A stretch of 64,000 bases of DNA from Streptomyces rubradiris (GCF_016860525.1 NZ_BNEA01000015.1:62001-126000); one strand, 5' to 3'; shown: positions 8,725 to 18,105, counted from the first letter of the stretch. Translations and numbers: made by a program. The notes: a model not told the origin generated them from the letters alone.

Positions 8725-9062
8725 TCATCGGCTGCCGTCGCCGGGAGCGAGCAGGCTCGTGAGCTCGGCGATCGCCTCCGGGGGCGGCTTGAAGTAGCGG
8801 CGGACGTTCTCCGGCCTCTCGTGCCGGGACTTCGCCGTGAGCATCAGGAGCGACGAGCCCTGCTCGCCGAGGTGGGTCCGAGAGGAGTGGCGGTATTCGT
8901 GCAGGTCCCAGCCCGTACCGGGACCGCGATAGGCAGTGTGCTCGTCCAGCAGTGCTCGGGCCTGCCCTCACGACAGCCTGGCCAGTCCGGTGTCCGGGCA
9001 GACGTCGCGGGGGCTGACGACCTTGCCCGGCCCCGGACGGCGGTGGGTGACGAGGCATGCCT
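8725..9062 (-). pseudogene. tyrosine recombinase (integrase) C-terminal remnant
   Basis: The minus strand encodes the end of a phage/plasmid-type tyrosine integrase. [17 protein letters not shown] is followed by [16 protein letters not shown], which carries the HxxR catalytic motif, then [17 protein letters not shown], which carries the second box and the tyrosine nucleophile. A TGA interrupts the frame where tyrosine is expected before GQARALL, and nothing of the N-terminal half is present upstream of about 9062. The gene is dead. It marks an old integrative element at this locus, consistent with the neighbouring truncated genes. Confidence 0.75.
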
Positions 9063-9151
9063 GTACGCGGGCCCGCACCGAACCCGTGGGGGTCCGGCTC
9101 GTTCTCCCCACGACGACCTGACTCGCCGGACCTTCAGAACGGGAGAGCCCC

Positions 9152-10384
9152 ATGAGTTCCCACGAGCAGTGCCCGTACCAGGACGGCAGGGTGGTCATCG
9201 ACCACGCCTTCAAGGCGGACTCCCCCGCCCGCTTCGCGCGGCTGCGGGAGCTCGGCCCCATCCACCCGGCCGAGTTCCACCTCGGCCTGAAGGGCTGGGT
9301 GGTCGTCGGCTACGACCTGGCCCGCGAGGCGCTGACCCATCCCGACCTGCTCAAGGACGCCACCCCCGCCGCCGAGGCCCTGGCCGCCGCCGGATACGTC
9401 CTCCACCGGCCCTCGGTCGGCCTCGGCGCGCAGATGATGGAGGCGGACCCGCCCGAGCACACCCGGCTGCGCCGGCTCGCCTCCGCCGCCTTCACCCCCC
9501 GTCGTACGACGGAGATGGCGCCGCGCATCGAGCAGATCGCCCACAGCCTGATCGACGCGATGCCGCCGTCGGGCGAACTCGACCTCGTCGAGGCCTTCAA
9601 CGCCCCGCTGCCCGCCACGGTCATCGCCGGACTCCTCGGCATCCCGCACCGCCACCACCACGACTTCCGCCGCTGGGCGGGACAGGCGCTCCAGGTGGCC
9701 TCACCCGAGCACCGCGCGGCCCTGGCCGCACTGCACGCGCTGCTGGCCGAACTGGTCGCGGACAAACGCCGCCGTCCCCAGGACGACCTGCTGTCCGCCC
9801 TGGTGGCCGTGCGCGACGAGGAGGACGGCCGGCTCTCCGAGGAGGAACTGGTGGGCACGGCCCTGATGCTGGTCGTCGCGGGCCACGAGACCACGGTGAA
9901 CCTGCTGGGCAACGCGGTGCTCGCCCTGCTGCGCCACCCCGGCCAGCAGGAGCTGTTGCGGGCGCGGCCAGAGCTGATGCCGGGCGCGGTGGAGGAGTTT
10001 CTGCGCTACGACCCCTCCGTCGAGCGCTCTACCAGCCGCTACGCCGCGCGCGACCTCGAACTGGGCAATGTGGCGATCCCCCGGGGCTCCATGGTCGCCG
10101 TGGCTCTGGGCTCCGCCGGGCGCGACGCCCCGCAGCCGGGCGGCGGCGACCCGGACGTGCTGGACGTGACCCGGCCGGGCGCCCGCCATCTCGCGTTCGG
10201 GCACGGCATCCACTACTGCCTCGGTGCCCCGCTGGCCCGCCTGGAGGCGACGATCGCCCTGCGCACCCTGCTCGCCCGGATCCCGGAACTGCAACTCGCC
10301 GTTCCAGCGGACTCGTTGCGGTGGATCGGCTCCGGGATCGTCCGCGGCGTGCTGTCCCTCCCGGTGCGCTACCGCGTGGGCTGA
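9152..10384 (+). CDS. cytochrome P450 monooxygenase
   Basis: A soluble bacterial class I P450 of 410 residues with all canonical elements: I-helix VAGHETT near residues 240-247, K-helix EFLR (about 281-284), and heme loop [12 protein letters not shown] with Cys at about 355. It needs ferredoxin and ferredoxin reductase encoded elsewhere, as no partner is adjacent. ATG 9152 follows GGGAGAG. It stands alone between the integrase remnant and a gene-poor stretch, so its substrate cannot be guessed. It resembles secondary-metabolite tailoring P450s of the CYP107/CYP105 type, but a family number cannot be set by eye. Confidence 0.92.
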   Translation: MSSHEQCPYQDGRVVIDHAFKADSPARFARLRELGPIHPAEFHLGLKGWVVVGYDLAREALTHPDLLKDATPAAEALAAAGYVLHRPSVGLGAQMMEADPPEHTRLRRLASAAFTPRRTTEMAPRIEQIAHSLIDAMPPSGELDLVEAFNAPLPATVIAGLLGIPHRHHHDFRRWAGQALQVASPEHRAALAALHALLAELVADKRRRPQDDLLSALVAVRDEEDGRLSEEELVGTALMLVVAGHETTVNLLGNAVLALLRHPGQQELLRARPELMPGAVEEFLRYDPSVERSTSRYAARDLELGNVAIPRGSMVAVALGSAGRDAPQPGGGDPDVLDVTRPGARHLAFGHGIHYCLGAPLARLEATIALRTLLARIPELQLAVPADSLRWIGSGIVRGVLSLPVRYRVG

Positions 10385-10801
10385 CGGCAACCGCCGTACG
10401 ACGACGTCCCGGCGGACGCCCGCGGCGTGGCGGAAGTCCGCGAGCCCGACCCTTTCGAAGGCGTCCGGTCCACCCGCCATCCGTCCGTGCACAGCGCGTC
10501 GTGGACGATCCGGGTCTGCGGCATCGCGCGCGGATCGCCGAGGGTGTAGGTCTTGGGCCGGTCCACCGGGCCGTCGGCCCGCAGTTCGTACTGTGTCGCG
10601 TCCTTGTGCGGCGGCGATCCCCGCGGCGCCCCGCGTCGAACATCGCCCGCCGCCCGACCGGTGCGCCCTCGGGCCCTCCGGTCCGGCTTTCCCGCCGCGT
10701 CAGTGCTCCCCTTCGGCCGCCTGTACACATGTGAACGGGCGGCCAGCGGCCCGGACAGGCACGGGAACGACACCTGCTACGCTGCCAGGGACCTGGACCG
10801 T
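10385..10801. other. intergenic stretch, possible decayed coding sequence
   Basis: No intact gene is visible. On the minus strand around 10500-10640 a protein-like segment (RPKTYTLGDPRAMPQTRIV) appears but has no start region or domain that I can assign, so it may be a remnant. The right end (from about 10770) should contain the promoter of the ABC-F transcript; TACGCT at 10777-10782 is a weak -10 candidate. Confidence 0.4.
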
Positions 10802-10864
10802 GTGATCGAGGAGTCGCAGACGTGGTGGGTGAAGACGACATCTCCGGGTGAGATCCGGATCTGA
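10802..10864 (+). promoter_or_regulatory. leader with candidate regulatory uORFs for the ABC-F gene
   Basis: Two overlapping short frames precede the ABC-F gene. One runs GTG 10802 to TGA 10864 (20 codons, ending KTTSPGEIRI). The other runs GTG 10822 to TGA 10851 (MVGEDDISG) and has a well-spaced GAGGAG at 10808-10813. Antibiotic-inducible ABC-F genes of actinobacteria are known to be controlled by ribosome stalling on leader peptides. Which frame is used cannot be decided here. Confidence 0.5.
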
Positions 10865-10933
10865 CGGCCACCGGCCGGCGCACAGGAGCGCCGTCGCCGA
10901 CGTGGCCCGTCTCGTCGTACCCCTTTCCCCGTA

Positions 10934-10964
10934 TCTGCCCAGGGCAGAGGCCTCTGTTCTGCCC
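10934..10964 (+). promoter_or_regulatory. attenuator-like mutually exclusive hairpins
   Basis: TCTGCCC occurs at 10934-10940 and again at 10958-10964, and GGGCAGA lies between at 10942-10948, able to pair with either copy. The downstream pairing makes a compact terminator-like stem next to the ribosome binding site GAGG (10976-10979). Such competing structures, with a uORF upstream, are the layout of ribosome-mediated attenuation. Confidence 0.6.
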
Positions 10965-10986
10965 TCCGTGCCTTCGAGGTCCCTTC

Positions 10987-12621
10987 ATGTCTCACGCCGC
11001 CATCGTCTGCTCCGGCCTCTCTTTCGCCTGGCCCGACGACACCCCCGTCTTCCAGGACCTGTCCTTCACCGTGCCCACCGGACGTACCGGACTGGTCGCC
11101 CCCAACGGCTCCGGCAAGAGCACCCTGCTCAAGCTGATCGCCGGTGAACTCAAGCCGGCCGGCGGCTCGGTGTCGGTCGGCGGCACGGTGGGCTACCTCC
11201 CGCAGAGCCTCCCCCTGACCGGCGACCTCACCGTCGCCGAGGTGCTCGGCGTCGCCGCGGTGATCCGCGCCTTGGACGCCGTCGAGTCCGGCGACGTCAG
11301 CGAGGAGCACTTCACCGTCATCGGCGACGACTGGGACATCGAGGAACGCACCCGCGCGCAGCTGGACCGCCTGGGCCTCGCCGGCCTCGCCCTGGACCGC
11401 GGCCTGAGCACCCTCAGCGGCGGCCAGGTCGTCTCCCTCGGCCTGGCCGCCCAGTTGCTCAAGCGCCCGGACGTCCTGCTGCTCGACGAGCCGACCAACA
11501 ACCTCGACGCCGAGGCCCGCCACAAGCTCTACGACGTCCTCTCGGACTTCACCGGCTGCCTGCTGCTGGTCAGCCACGACCGCGCCCTGCTCGACCGCAT
11601 GGAACGCGTCGCCGAACTCGGCAGCGGCGAACTGCGCCTCTACGGCGGCAACTTCACCGAGTACGAAGAGGCCGTCCGCGCCGAGCAGGAGGTCGCGGAG
11701 AAGAACGTCCGCAACGCCGAGCAGGAACTCAAGCGCGAGAAGCGGGAGATGCAGCAGGCCCGAGAACGCGCCGAGCGCCGGATGAGCAACGCCTCCAAGA
11801 ACCTCAAGAACGCCGGCCTGCCCAAGATCTTCGCCGGCACCATGAAGCGCGGCGCACAGGAAGCAGCCGGCAAGTCCGGCCAGTTGCACGCCTCCCGTGT
11901 CAGCGAGGCCAGGGCCCGCCTCGACGAGGCCGGACGCGCGCTGCGCGACGAGCAGCGCCTCACCCTGGAACTGCCCGACACCAACGTGCCCGCCGGCCGC
12001 AACCTCTTCCTCGGCGAGGGCATGCAGGTCCACCACGCCGGCCGTGCCGTCTTCGCCGACGGCGGCGTCGACCTGACCGTCCGCGGTCCCGAGCGCGTCG
12101 CGCTCACCGGACCCAACGGCTCCGGCAAGACCACCCTGCTGCGGCTGATCACCGGGGACCTCGCCCCGGACAGCGGGGAGATCAAGCGCTACGACGGCCG
12201 GATCGCCTACCTCTCGCAGCGCCTGGACCTGCTCGACCTGGACCGCACCGTGGCGGAGAACTTCGCCGCGTTCGCCCCCGAGCGGCCCGAGGCGGAGCGG
12301 ATGAACCTGCTCGCCCGCTTCCTGTTCCGCGGCGCCCGCGCCCATCTGCCCGTCGGTGTCCTCTCCGGCGGCGAACGGTTGCGCGCCACCCTGGCCTGCG
12401 TCCTGTGCGCCGAGCCCGCTCCCCACCTGCTCCTGCTCGACGAACCGACCAACAACCTGGACCTGGTCAGCGCGGGCCGGCTGGTGAGCGCGCTCAACTC
12501 CTACCAGGGCGCCTTCCTGGTGGCCAGCCACGACGAGCGGTTCCTCGCCGAGATCGGCGTGAACCGCCGGCTGCGGCTGGCCGACGGCGTGCTGAAGGAG
12601 ACCGGAGCCCCCGTGGAGTGA
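10987..12621 (+). CDS. ABC-F ribosome-protection ATPase (antibiotic resistance type)
   Basis: A 544-residue protein with two ABC ATPase domains and no membrane segments. Walker A motifs PNGSGKST (near 38-46) and PNGSGKTT (near 376-384), signatures LSGGQ and LSGGE, and Walker B/DEPTNNLD in both halves are intact. A charged linker of about 80-100 residues (around 205-300, including KREKREMQQARERAERRM) corresponds to the P-site tRNA interaction motif. ABC-F proteins of this kind bind the ribosomal E site and displace PTC-targeting drugs such as lincosamides, streptogramins A and pleuromutilins. The attenuator-like leader supports an inducible resistance role over a housekeeping one. The resistance spectrum cannot be deduced from sequence. 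Confidence 0.9.
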   Translation: MSHAAIVCSGLSFAWPDDTPVFQDLSFTVPTGRTGLVAPNGSGKSTLLKLIAGELKPAGGSVSVGGTVGYLPQSLPLTGDLTVAEVLGVAAVIRALDAVESGDVSEEHFTVIGDDWDIEERTRAQLDRLGLAGLALDRGLSTLSGGQVVSLGLAAQLLKRPDVLLLDEPTNNLDAEARHKLYDVLSDFTGCLLLVSHDRALLDRMERVAELGSGELRLYGGNFTEYEEAVRAEQEVAEKNVRNAEQELKREKREMQQARERAERRMSNASKNLKNAGLPKIFAGTMKRGAQEAAGKSGQLHASRVSEARARLDEAGRALRDEQRLTLELPDTNVPAGRNLFLGEGMQVHHAGRAVFADGGVDLTVRGPERVALTGPNGSGKTTLLRLITGDLAPDSGEIKRYDGRIAYLSQRLDLLDLDRTVAENFAAFAPERPEAERMNLLARFLFRGARAHLPVGVLSGGERLRATLACVLCAEPAPHLLLLDEPTNNLDLVSAGRLVSALNSYQGAFLVASHDERFLAEIGVNRRLRLADGVLKETGAPVE

Positions 12622-12769
12622 ACCCCGGCGTGTGACGTAGCCCGCGTCCGAGGCTCCGCGCCCGGCGGGCCGACCACCGAACACGTCTCGACGGTTCCCC
12701 ATGCCCCAGTCCGCTCCGCTCGCCCAGGGCCTCGTCCGCGTTCTGGACGGCCGGCGCGTCCCACCGTCG

Positions 12770-13225
12770 CCACGGTGCTGGGGGAGGCGCTGCGCGAGAC
12801 CCGCGGGTTCCTCGCCGAACTGGAACGGCTCGGCGAGGAACTCGCCCGCATCCCGCAGCACGACCCCGGCCACCAGGTACTCCTCGACACCTACGGCAGG
12901 CGGCTGGAGCAGGCTCAGCACCGCGAGTCCTGGGCCGCCGGCCGCCGCGCGGCCCTGGTGCTGGACGGACCTAAGCCTCGGCACGGTCGGCCACGACCAC
13001 GCGCTGGGCCGGCTGTCCGGCGGGGGCAGCGCGGCCGGCTCGCCCTGGCCGCGCTGCTCGTACGACGCCCCTGGCGCGCTGCCGCTCGACGGGCCGACCA
13101 ACCATCTCTCCCCTCGGCCGTGCGATGAACTGGAGGAGGCCCTGGGCTCGGGCCCCGCCGCCATCACCCGTCGCCAACCACGACCGCCGGCTGCGGGGGT
13201 GGTGGCAGGACCGGGAGACGGACGG
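12770..13225 (+). pseudogene. second ABC-F gene remnant, frameshifted
   Basis: Three reading frames must be joined to follow one protein. LGEALRETRGFLAELERLGE through RRLEQAQHRESW runs in the first frame. GTVGHDHALGRLSGG and DGPTNHLS (degraded signature and Walker B regions) follow in a second, and VANHDRRLRGWWQDRE (the H-loop end) in a third. This is the linker and part of one ATPase domain of an ABC-F protein, distinct from the intact gene just upstream. Both nucleotide-binding halves are incomplete. It is probably a decayed paralogue or recombined second resistance gene. Confidence 0.7.
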
Positions 13226-13304
13226 CGGGAGAGCCCGGCCACGGCCCGACCGGGAGCCTGAGCCGCCGGGCGCCGCGGGTGGTGACGGGTTGTCGTACTC
13301 CACA

Positions 13305-14762
13305 TCAGTCACCCGTCAAGGCGGCCCCTTGGACACGATCACGCCCGCCGACGAGTCGGACGTCCGGGAGGCGACCACAGCCTATGGAGACGACCCGGGC
13401 CCAGGGCGGCGGGGTGTCCGGGACGTAATCGGGGTCCGTCTCGTCGACGGCGTGGGCGGGACGGGGGAACAGGCCGACGACGGTCCGGCAGGCCGGCTCC
13501 TCCGAGGGCCAGGGTGTCTGGCCGTCCGTCAGGGCGACGATCACGTCCGGGCGCGGCCGGGAGCCGAGCGCCCGGACGAAGCCGGAGCGCAGGTCGGTGC
13601 CCCCGCCTCCGATCAGTTCGATGTTCTCGGCACGGCAGAGGGGCACGGCGATCCCGGCCGCCGCGTCGCAGGAGATCACCGAAACCAGGTCGCGTCGCCC
13701 TCCCACGGCCCGCGAGATCGCCGCCACTTCCAGCAGCGCGCTGCCCAGTTCGGCGTCGCTCACCGACCCGGAGGTGTCGATGACGACGCAGACCCGGGGC
13801 GGCGTACGACGCAGGCTCGGCAGCACCACGCCGGGGACGGACGCGGAGCGCCGGGACGGACGCCGATAGGTGTGGTTCTCGCCCGCCCCGGGCGCGCTCG
13901 CCGCCGAGCGAACCGCCGCCCCGAGCAACTGCCGCCACGGCTGCGGCGGATGGAACACCTCGTCGGCCCATCGGCGCCAGCCGTCCGGCGTGTTGCCCGG
14001 CTCGCCCTTGATTCCCTCGGCCACCCGGAAGCGGACCGCGTCACGCTGCTGCCTGGTCAGCCCGTGGGCGCCGGCAGGCCCCAGCTCCCACGGCCGCTGT
14101 CGGCCGTCGGCGCCGCTGCCACAGTCCAGCCAGGCCAGGTCCGCGGCGAGCGAGGACATCGACGCCGTCCGCAGGTACTCCTCCATCAGCATCCCGGAGG
14201 GCAGCCGCAGCAGCGACGGCAGCACCGCTCCGGTGGGCCGGGGCAGGCCGTCGCCGTAGATGTCGTCGTTGATCTCGAAGTCCGCGGCGATGTTCTGTCG
14301 CAGCCGCTCGCCCGGCCCGTGCCGATCATGCTCCCGTGCGTACCGCTCGCTCCGCTCGTGGTGGTCGCGCAGCAGATGGGAGACCTCGTGCACCCAGACG
14401 CCCGCCAGTTCCTCCACCGGGGTGCGCGCCACGAAGCCGGGCGAGACGTAACAGCGCCAGTACGCGTCCACCGCCATCGTCGGGACCGAGCGGTCCGCCA
14501 CGATGTGCAGCGCGAAGAGCGCGTCGGCCAGATAGGGACGGACCTTCACCGCGTGCAGCCTCGCGGCCAGCAGCTTCTCCATGTCCAGCGGGAGCCCGGG
14601 CCGGCCGTCCGGCCTTGGGGAGCCCGCCGGTCCGCCGGGTGCGGCCGACGCCTCCTCCGGTGCGGCCCGCACCGGGCGCGGCGCCGGGGGCGGGGACATG
14701 GGGCGTGGCACCGGGCGGGACAGCGGGCGCGCGGGCACGGAGTCTCCCGTGGCCCCCGTCAC
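13305..14762 (-). CDS. VWA protein with N-terminal HExxH metallopeptidase-like domain
   Basis: A 485-residue protein. A proline-rich leader (1-55) precedes a domain of the DUF2201 type with the zinc motif HEVSH at 125-129. A C-terminal von Willebrand A-like domain (about 325-445) carries the MIDAS start DTSGSVS and a downstream TDG. These proteins work with MoxR AAA+ ATPases, which remodel or load a metal-dependent VWA effector. The start overlaps the stop of the MoxR gene (ATGA, 14759-14762), so the two are co-translated. Whether the HExxH site is a working protease or only a fold remnant is open; no client is known. It converges on the ABC-F remnant. Confidence 0.85.
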   Translation of the reverse strand: MTGATGDSVPARPLSRPVPRPMSPPPAPRPVRAAPEEASAAPGGPAGSPRPDGRPGLPLDMEKLLAARLHAVKVRPYLADALFALHIVADRSVPTMAVDAYWRCYVSPGFVARTPVEELAGVWVHEVSHLLRDHHERSERYAREHDRHGPGERLRQNIAADFEINDDIYGDGLPRPTGAVLPSLLRLPSGMLMEEYLRTASMSSLAADLAWLDCGSGADGRQRPWELGPAGAHGLTRQQRDAVRFRVAEGIKGEPGNTPDGWRRWADEVFHPPQPWRQLLGAAVRSAASAPGAGENHTYRRPSRRSASVPGVVLPSLRRTPPRVCVVIDTSGSVSDAELGSALLEVAAISRAVGGRRDLVSVISCDAAAGIAVPLCRAENIELIGGGGTDLRSGFVRALGSRPRPDVIVALTDGQTPWPSEEPACRTVVGLFPRPAHAVDETDPDYVPDTPPPWARVVSIGCGRLPDVRLVGGRDRVQGAALTGD

Positions 14763-16042
14763 CGGCGCGCCCCCGTCGTCTGTCCGGCGTCGGCCGCCGT
14801 GGCCCGCGCCACCGACCGGTCCGCGCGCCGGGCGAGGCCGACCACTGCGGCCAGCCGCTCGACCGCCTGCGGCACCTCCCAGTCGTCACGGCGCAGGGCG
14901 GCCAGCGTCCTGGCCGGGGCGACGAGCAGGTCGGGAGCGCCGGTCTCCATGGCGCGGACGAGCACCGCCCAGGCCGCCTCCCACCGCTGCCGCTCCGGAC
15001 GTGCCCCGACGGCGGCGACCACTGCCTCCAGTGCCGCCTGGCGCAGATCACCCCGCTCGGGGAGTGCGGCGGAGGACGGATCGGCGAGCAGTGTCTCCGG
15101 ATCCGGGAGGTCCATGCGGTCCAGGTGGGCGAGGAGTTCCAGCCCGGGGCCGTCTCCCACCGCACCGCGCACCAGCAGCGCCATCACCTCGCGGGAGGCG
15201 GAGGCCGCCGTACCGAAGGCCAGCAGGGTCAGCGCGGCCTCCCAGCTGCGGGGCGAGGGCCAGGCGCCCCCGCGCCGCGTCTCGGTGCTCGGCAGCCGGT
15301 GGATCAGCGTCGGCCTGACCTCGAGAAAGCCGCAGACCGCGCGCCGTGCGAAGGCCACCGCTTCCGGCAGCCGCTCGGGCGCCAGCCGTGGCAGCTCCGC
15401 GCGGGGCCAGACCCCGCCCAGCCCGCGCACCACCACGTCCCGGTCGTGCACCCAGTGGAGGTGGACGAACCGGTTGGCCAGCGGCGGGCTCAGTTCCCAT
15501 CCGTCCGCGGCCGACGCCCGGGGATTGGCTGCGGCCACGATCCGCACGCCGGGCGGCAGTCGCAGTTCCCCGACCCTGCGTTCCAGGACCACTCGAAGCA
15601 GGGCGGCCTGGACGGCCGGAGTGGCGGTGGACAACTCGTCCAGGAAGAGCAGCCCCCGCCCGGCCCGTACCAGTTCCACCGCCCACCGCGGCGGTGCCAT
15701 CGGCACCCCTCGCACCGCCGGGTCGTCGTCTATGACGGGCAGCCCGGAGAAGTCGGACGGCTCGTGGACGCTGGCGATCACGGTCGTCAGCGGCAGGTCG
15801 AGGGAGGCGGCGAGCTGGGTCAGAGCCGCGGTCTTGCCGATGCCCGGCTCGCCCCAGAGCAGCACGGGCAGGTCGGCGGCGACGGCCAGGGCGAGCGCGT
15901 CGAGTTGTTCGTCGGGGCGCGGCTCGGTGGTGGTCGTCCGCAGGAGGGCGAGGAGGTCGTCGGCGAGGGCGAGCTGGGCGCCGGTTCCGGACGCGGCGGC
16001 GGCAGCGGGGGCGGGCGCGGACAGCAGGGTGCTGCGGGTCAT
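14759..16042 (-). CDS. MoxR-type AAA+ ATPase
   Basis: A 427-residue AAA+ ATPase with Walker A GEPGIGKT (64-71), Walker B LLFLDE (131-136) and sensor-1 asparagine in AAANPRAS (N173). Positions 90-130 (HEPSDFSGLPVI) match the MoxR group, which acts as a chaperone that remodels VWA-domain partners. The partner is the next gene, overlapping by 4 bp. I preferred ATG 16042 because AGGTGA lies 6 bases upstream; GTG 16051 and ATG 16048 are possible. The C-terminal 230 residues are helical and poorly conserved. Middle gene of a three-gene unit transcribed leftwards. Confidence 0.88.
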   Translation of the reverse strand: MTRSTLLSAPAPAAAAASGTGAQLALADDLLALLRTTTTEPRPDEQLDALALAVAADLPVLLWGEPGIGKTAALTQLAASLDLPLTTVIASVHEPSDFSGLPVIDDDPAVRGVPMAPPRWAVELVRAGRGLLFLDELSTATPAVQAALLRVVLERRVGELRLPPGVRIVAAANPRASAADGWELSPPLANRFVHLHWVHDRDVVVRGLGGVWPRAELPRLAPERLPEAVAFARRAVCGFLEVRPTLIHRLPSTETRRGGAWPSPRSWEAALTLLAFGTAASASREVMALLVRGAVGDGPGLELLAHLDRMDLPDPETLLADPSSAALPERGDLRQAALEAVVAAVGARPERQRWEAAWAVLVRAMETGAPDLLVAPARTLAALRRDDWEVPQAVERLAAVVGLARRADRSVARATAADAGQTTGARR

Positions 16043-16154
16043 GGGCATCACCTGGGTGAAATGAGGGAACGGCGGAGCCCGTTCCGGAGGTCGTGGAAGG
16101 CGTACGGCACCGAACGTGCCGTAGGCGTGGGGGACTTCTGTCGGTGCGCGGTGG

Positions 16155-17639
16155 TCAGTGGGTCAGGCCGGTGCGGGGACGGCCCCGGCCCGCGCGCTTG
16201 CGGCGCAGTTCGTGAGGCGTGCGGCGGTCGAGCCGGGGACGGTGGTCCGACTCCGCGTGGCCGCCGCCCGCAGTGGTCCCGCCGTCCGCTGCCGCGGCGG
16301 CGGGGTGGACGGCGACCAGTCCCGAGCGGAAGAGCCCGTGGTCGACACGGCGCTCCGCGGCCGACTCCAGTTCCTCCCGGAGCGGCCCGTCGCGCAGGAC
16401 CGCGGCGGGACCGAGCAGACCCTCGACCACGGCCAGCGCCCCGGCGACGTCACCGTGGCGGAGCCGCTCCCGGACCGCGGGCAGTGCTTGCGGGCTGCGG
16501 TGCACCGCGTCGATCGCTCGCAGGCAGGGCAGTGCGGGGCCGCCGAGCGCCACCAGCAGTTCCTCCCGGCGCAGTTCGGCCGGGTCGTGGTCGACCGCCG
16601 TCAGCACTCCGCCCCGCAGCGCGATCCGGTGGACCTCGCCCCGGCATGCCACCCGGTGCGGATCAGCGGGCTCGGCGGCCGGGCCGGCCACCGCCGCGCG
16701 AGCGGACACCGGCAGTGCCGCGGCGACGAGCGGATGCAGCCGCTCGGGCGCGATCAGCCCGGCCCGCAGCAGCTCCAGGTCCGGCAGGACCCGGGCCGCC
16801 GCCTCCGGCAGCAGCGGGAGCGCCGCGGCCTCCCGCGGAGGCAACGTCTCCCGCAGCGGTCGGCACACCGGGGCATGGCTGTCGTCCGGGGCGACGAGTT
16901 CGAGGACGGCGCGGCGGCGGGCGTCGAGTCGTACGGTGAACGCCCCGCGCGGACGCCCTTCGGACCGCAACAGCAGTTCCGCCTCGGCGGCCCAACGCCC
17001 CACCGCCCAGGGGGCGCCGGGCACAGGGAGCGGGTCGGACCGGCCGCGCTCACCGGGCGGGAAGGGCAGGACCGGGGGCGCCGTGGAGGCCGCTCCGTAT
17101 GCCCCGCACCGCCGCGCCAGTTCCCCGCTCCGTCCGGCGTCCCAGAGGTGCCGGTGCAGGTCGAGCCGGAAACGCCGGTCGGGATGCGGATGCGGGTGGT
17201 GCCGTGGTACTCCGTGCGCCGGCCCCTCCCACAGGGCCAGGGACATCCGCTGCCCGGCGTCAGCCCAGGCCGGCGGGGTGCGCACCACCAGTTCCAGCGG
17301 CGGGGCGCCGGCCGCCCCGTAACGGGCCAGCGACAGGGTGAGGCCGGGTCTGAGCCGCCCGTCGGGGGCGATCCGGGGCATGTGCCAGCGGAGCAGGTCC
17401 GGCGAGAGCCGCCGCAGATCCGCTCGGAGGAGGTGGACGAGGTCGGTGCCGTGGCGGTCGCGCACGGCGCGCAGATCGAGATCGATGTCGATCCGGGCAG
17501 CGGCGCAGGCCCCCGCCCAGTCACCGGCAGCACGCCGTGCGGCCGCGGTCTCGATCATGGACGGTGGCACGGCGTACTGACGCACGCGTTGCCACATCGA
17601 CAGGCGGGACGGGAAGTCGTTCGCGAAGTGATGTGCCAT
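16155..17639 (-). CDS. uncharacterised first gene of the MoxR-VWA unit
   Basis: A 494-residue cytoplasmic-looking protein with no signal peptide, membrane segment or catalytic motif that I recognise. It begins MAHHFANDFPSRLSMWQRVR, followed by a helical DWAGACAAARIDIDLDLRAVR element, and is rich in Arg, Leu and Ala with a basic tail. ATG 17639 has AAGGTGAT upstream. It is separated from the MoxR gene by 112 bp on the same strand. Position suggests it is the third component (adaptor, substrate or sensor) of a MoxR-VWA system. Ternary systems of this kind have been proposed as biological-conflict modules, but that is inference here. Confidence 0.7.
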   Translation of the reverse strand: MAHHFANDFPSRLSMWQRVRQYAVPPSMIETAAARRAAGDWAGACAAARIDIDLDLRAVRDRHGTDLVHLLRADLRRLSPDLLRWHMPRIAPDGRLRPGLTLSLARYGAAGAPPLELVVRTPPAWADAGQRMSLALWEGPAHGVPRHHPHPHPDRRFRLDLHRHLWDAGRSGELARRCGAYGAASTAPPVLPFPPGERGRSDPLPVPGAPWAVGRWAAEAELLLRSEGRPRGAFTVRLDARRRAVLELVAPDDSHAPVCRPLRETLPPREAAALPLLPEAAARVLPDLELLRAGLIAPERLHPLVAAALPVSARAAVAGPAAEPADPHRVACRGEVHRIALRGGVLTAVDHDPAELRREELLVALGGPALPCLRAIDAVHRSPQALPAVRERLRHGDVAGALAVVEGLLGPAAVLRDGPLREELESAAERRVDHGLFRSGLVAVHPAAAAADGGTTAGGGHAESDHRPRLDRRTPHELRRKRAGRGRPRTGLTH

Positions 17640-18105
17640 CAGCCATCACCTTGCGTGGACGATTCCCCCAATCCGTACGAGGAGAAGTTCATCATCGCGG
17701 ACATCGTAACCGTCCCGACGGTGATCCGCCTCTCCTTTTTCCGCCCCGCGCGTCCGCGTCGGCGACGGGCTGAAAAGGCTGTGTTGCCGCGGGACTTGGG
17801 AATGCCGGGTGGGGCGGCGCCCGTACTACGTGCTCAACGCCCCCTGAGGCCGTTCATGACCCGACAGTCTGCCCACGTCCGGGTGAAGACGGCCGGAAGC
17901 CCTCTGTCCGCACCGTTCCCGAAGGGATGCACTGGGACCAGCAGCCCCACCGGACCCACTCATCGTCAACACCGGTCACCGCAGCCGTTGAACGCGCGTC
18001 GGCAACCGCCGTCCCCCGCCATCCTGGATCCCCGCCTTCCCGCCCCCGACCCGTGGCCCCGCCGCCGCGGGGAACCGGGGCCCGCCCAGAAGAGGTGACG
18101 CAGCA
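17640..18105. other. divergent intergenic region
   Basis: This separates the MoxR-VWA unit from the methyltransferase. On the minus strand TACGAT (17703-17708) is a -10 candidate for the left unit. A 60-codon proline/serine-rich plus-strand frame (ATG 17927 to TGA 18109) overlaps the methyltransferase start by ATGA, but its composition is not convincing as a protein. Nothing else is recognised. Confidence 0.4.

Noticed and set aside
10777..13305. A minus-strand frame of 842 codons across the ABC-F gene
   Set aside because: Antisense artefact: the plus strand has intact Walker A, signature and Walker B motifs; the minus-strand translation is Gly/Ala/Arg-rich low complexity.
13125..16064. A very long plus-strand open frame (979 codons) opposite the MoxR-VWA genes
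   Set aside because: It is the usual antisense open frame of high-GC DNA: the opposite strand carries clear VWA and AAA+ motifs, and this frame shows no domain or plausible RBS.
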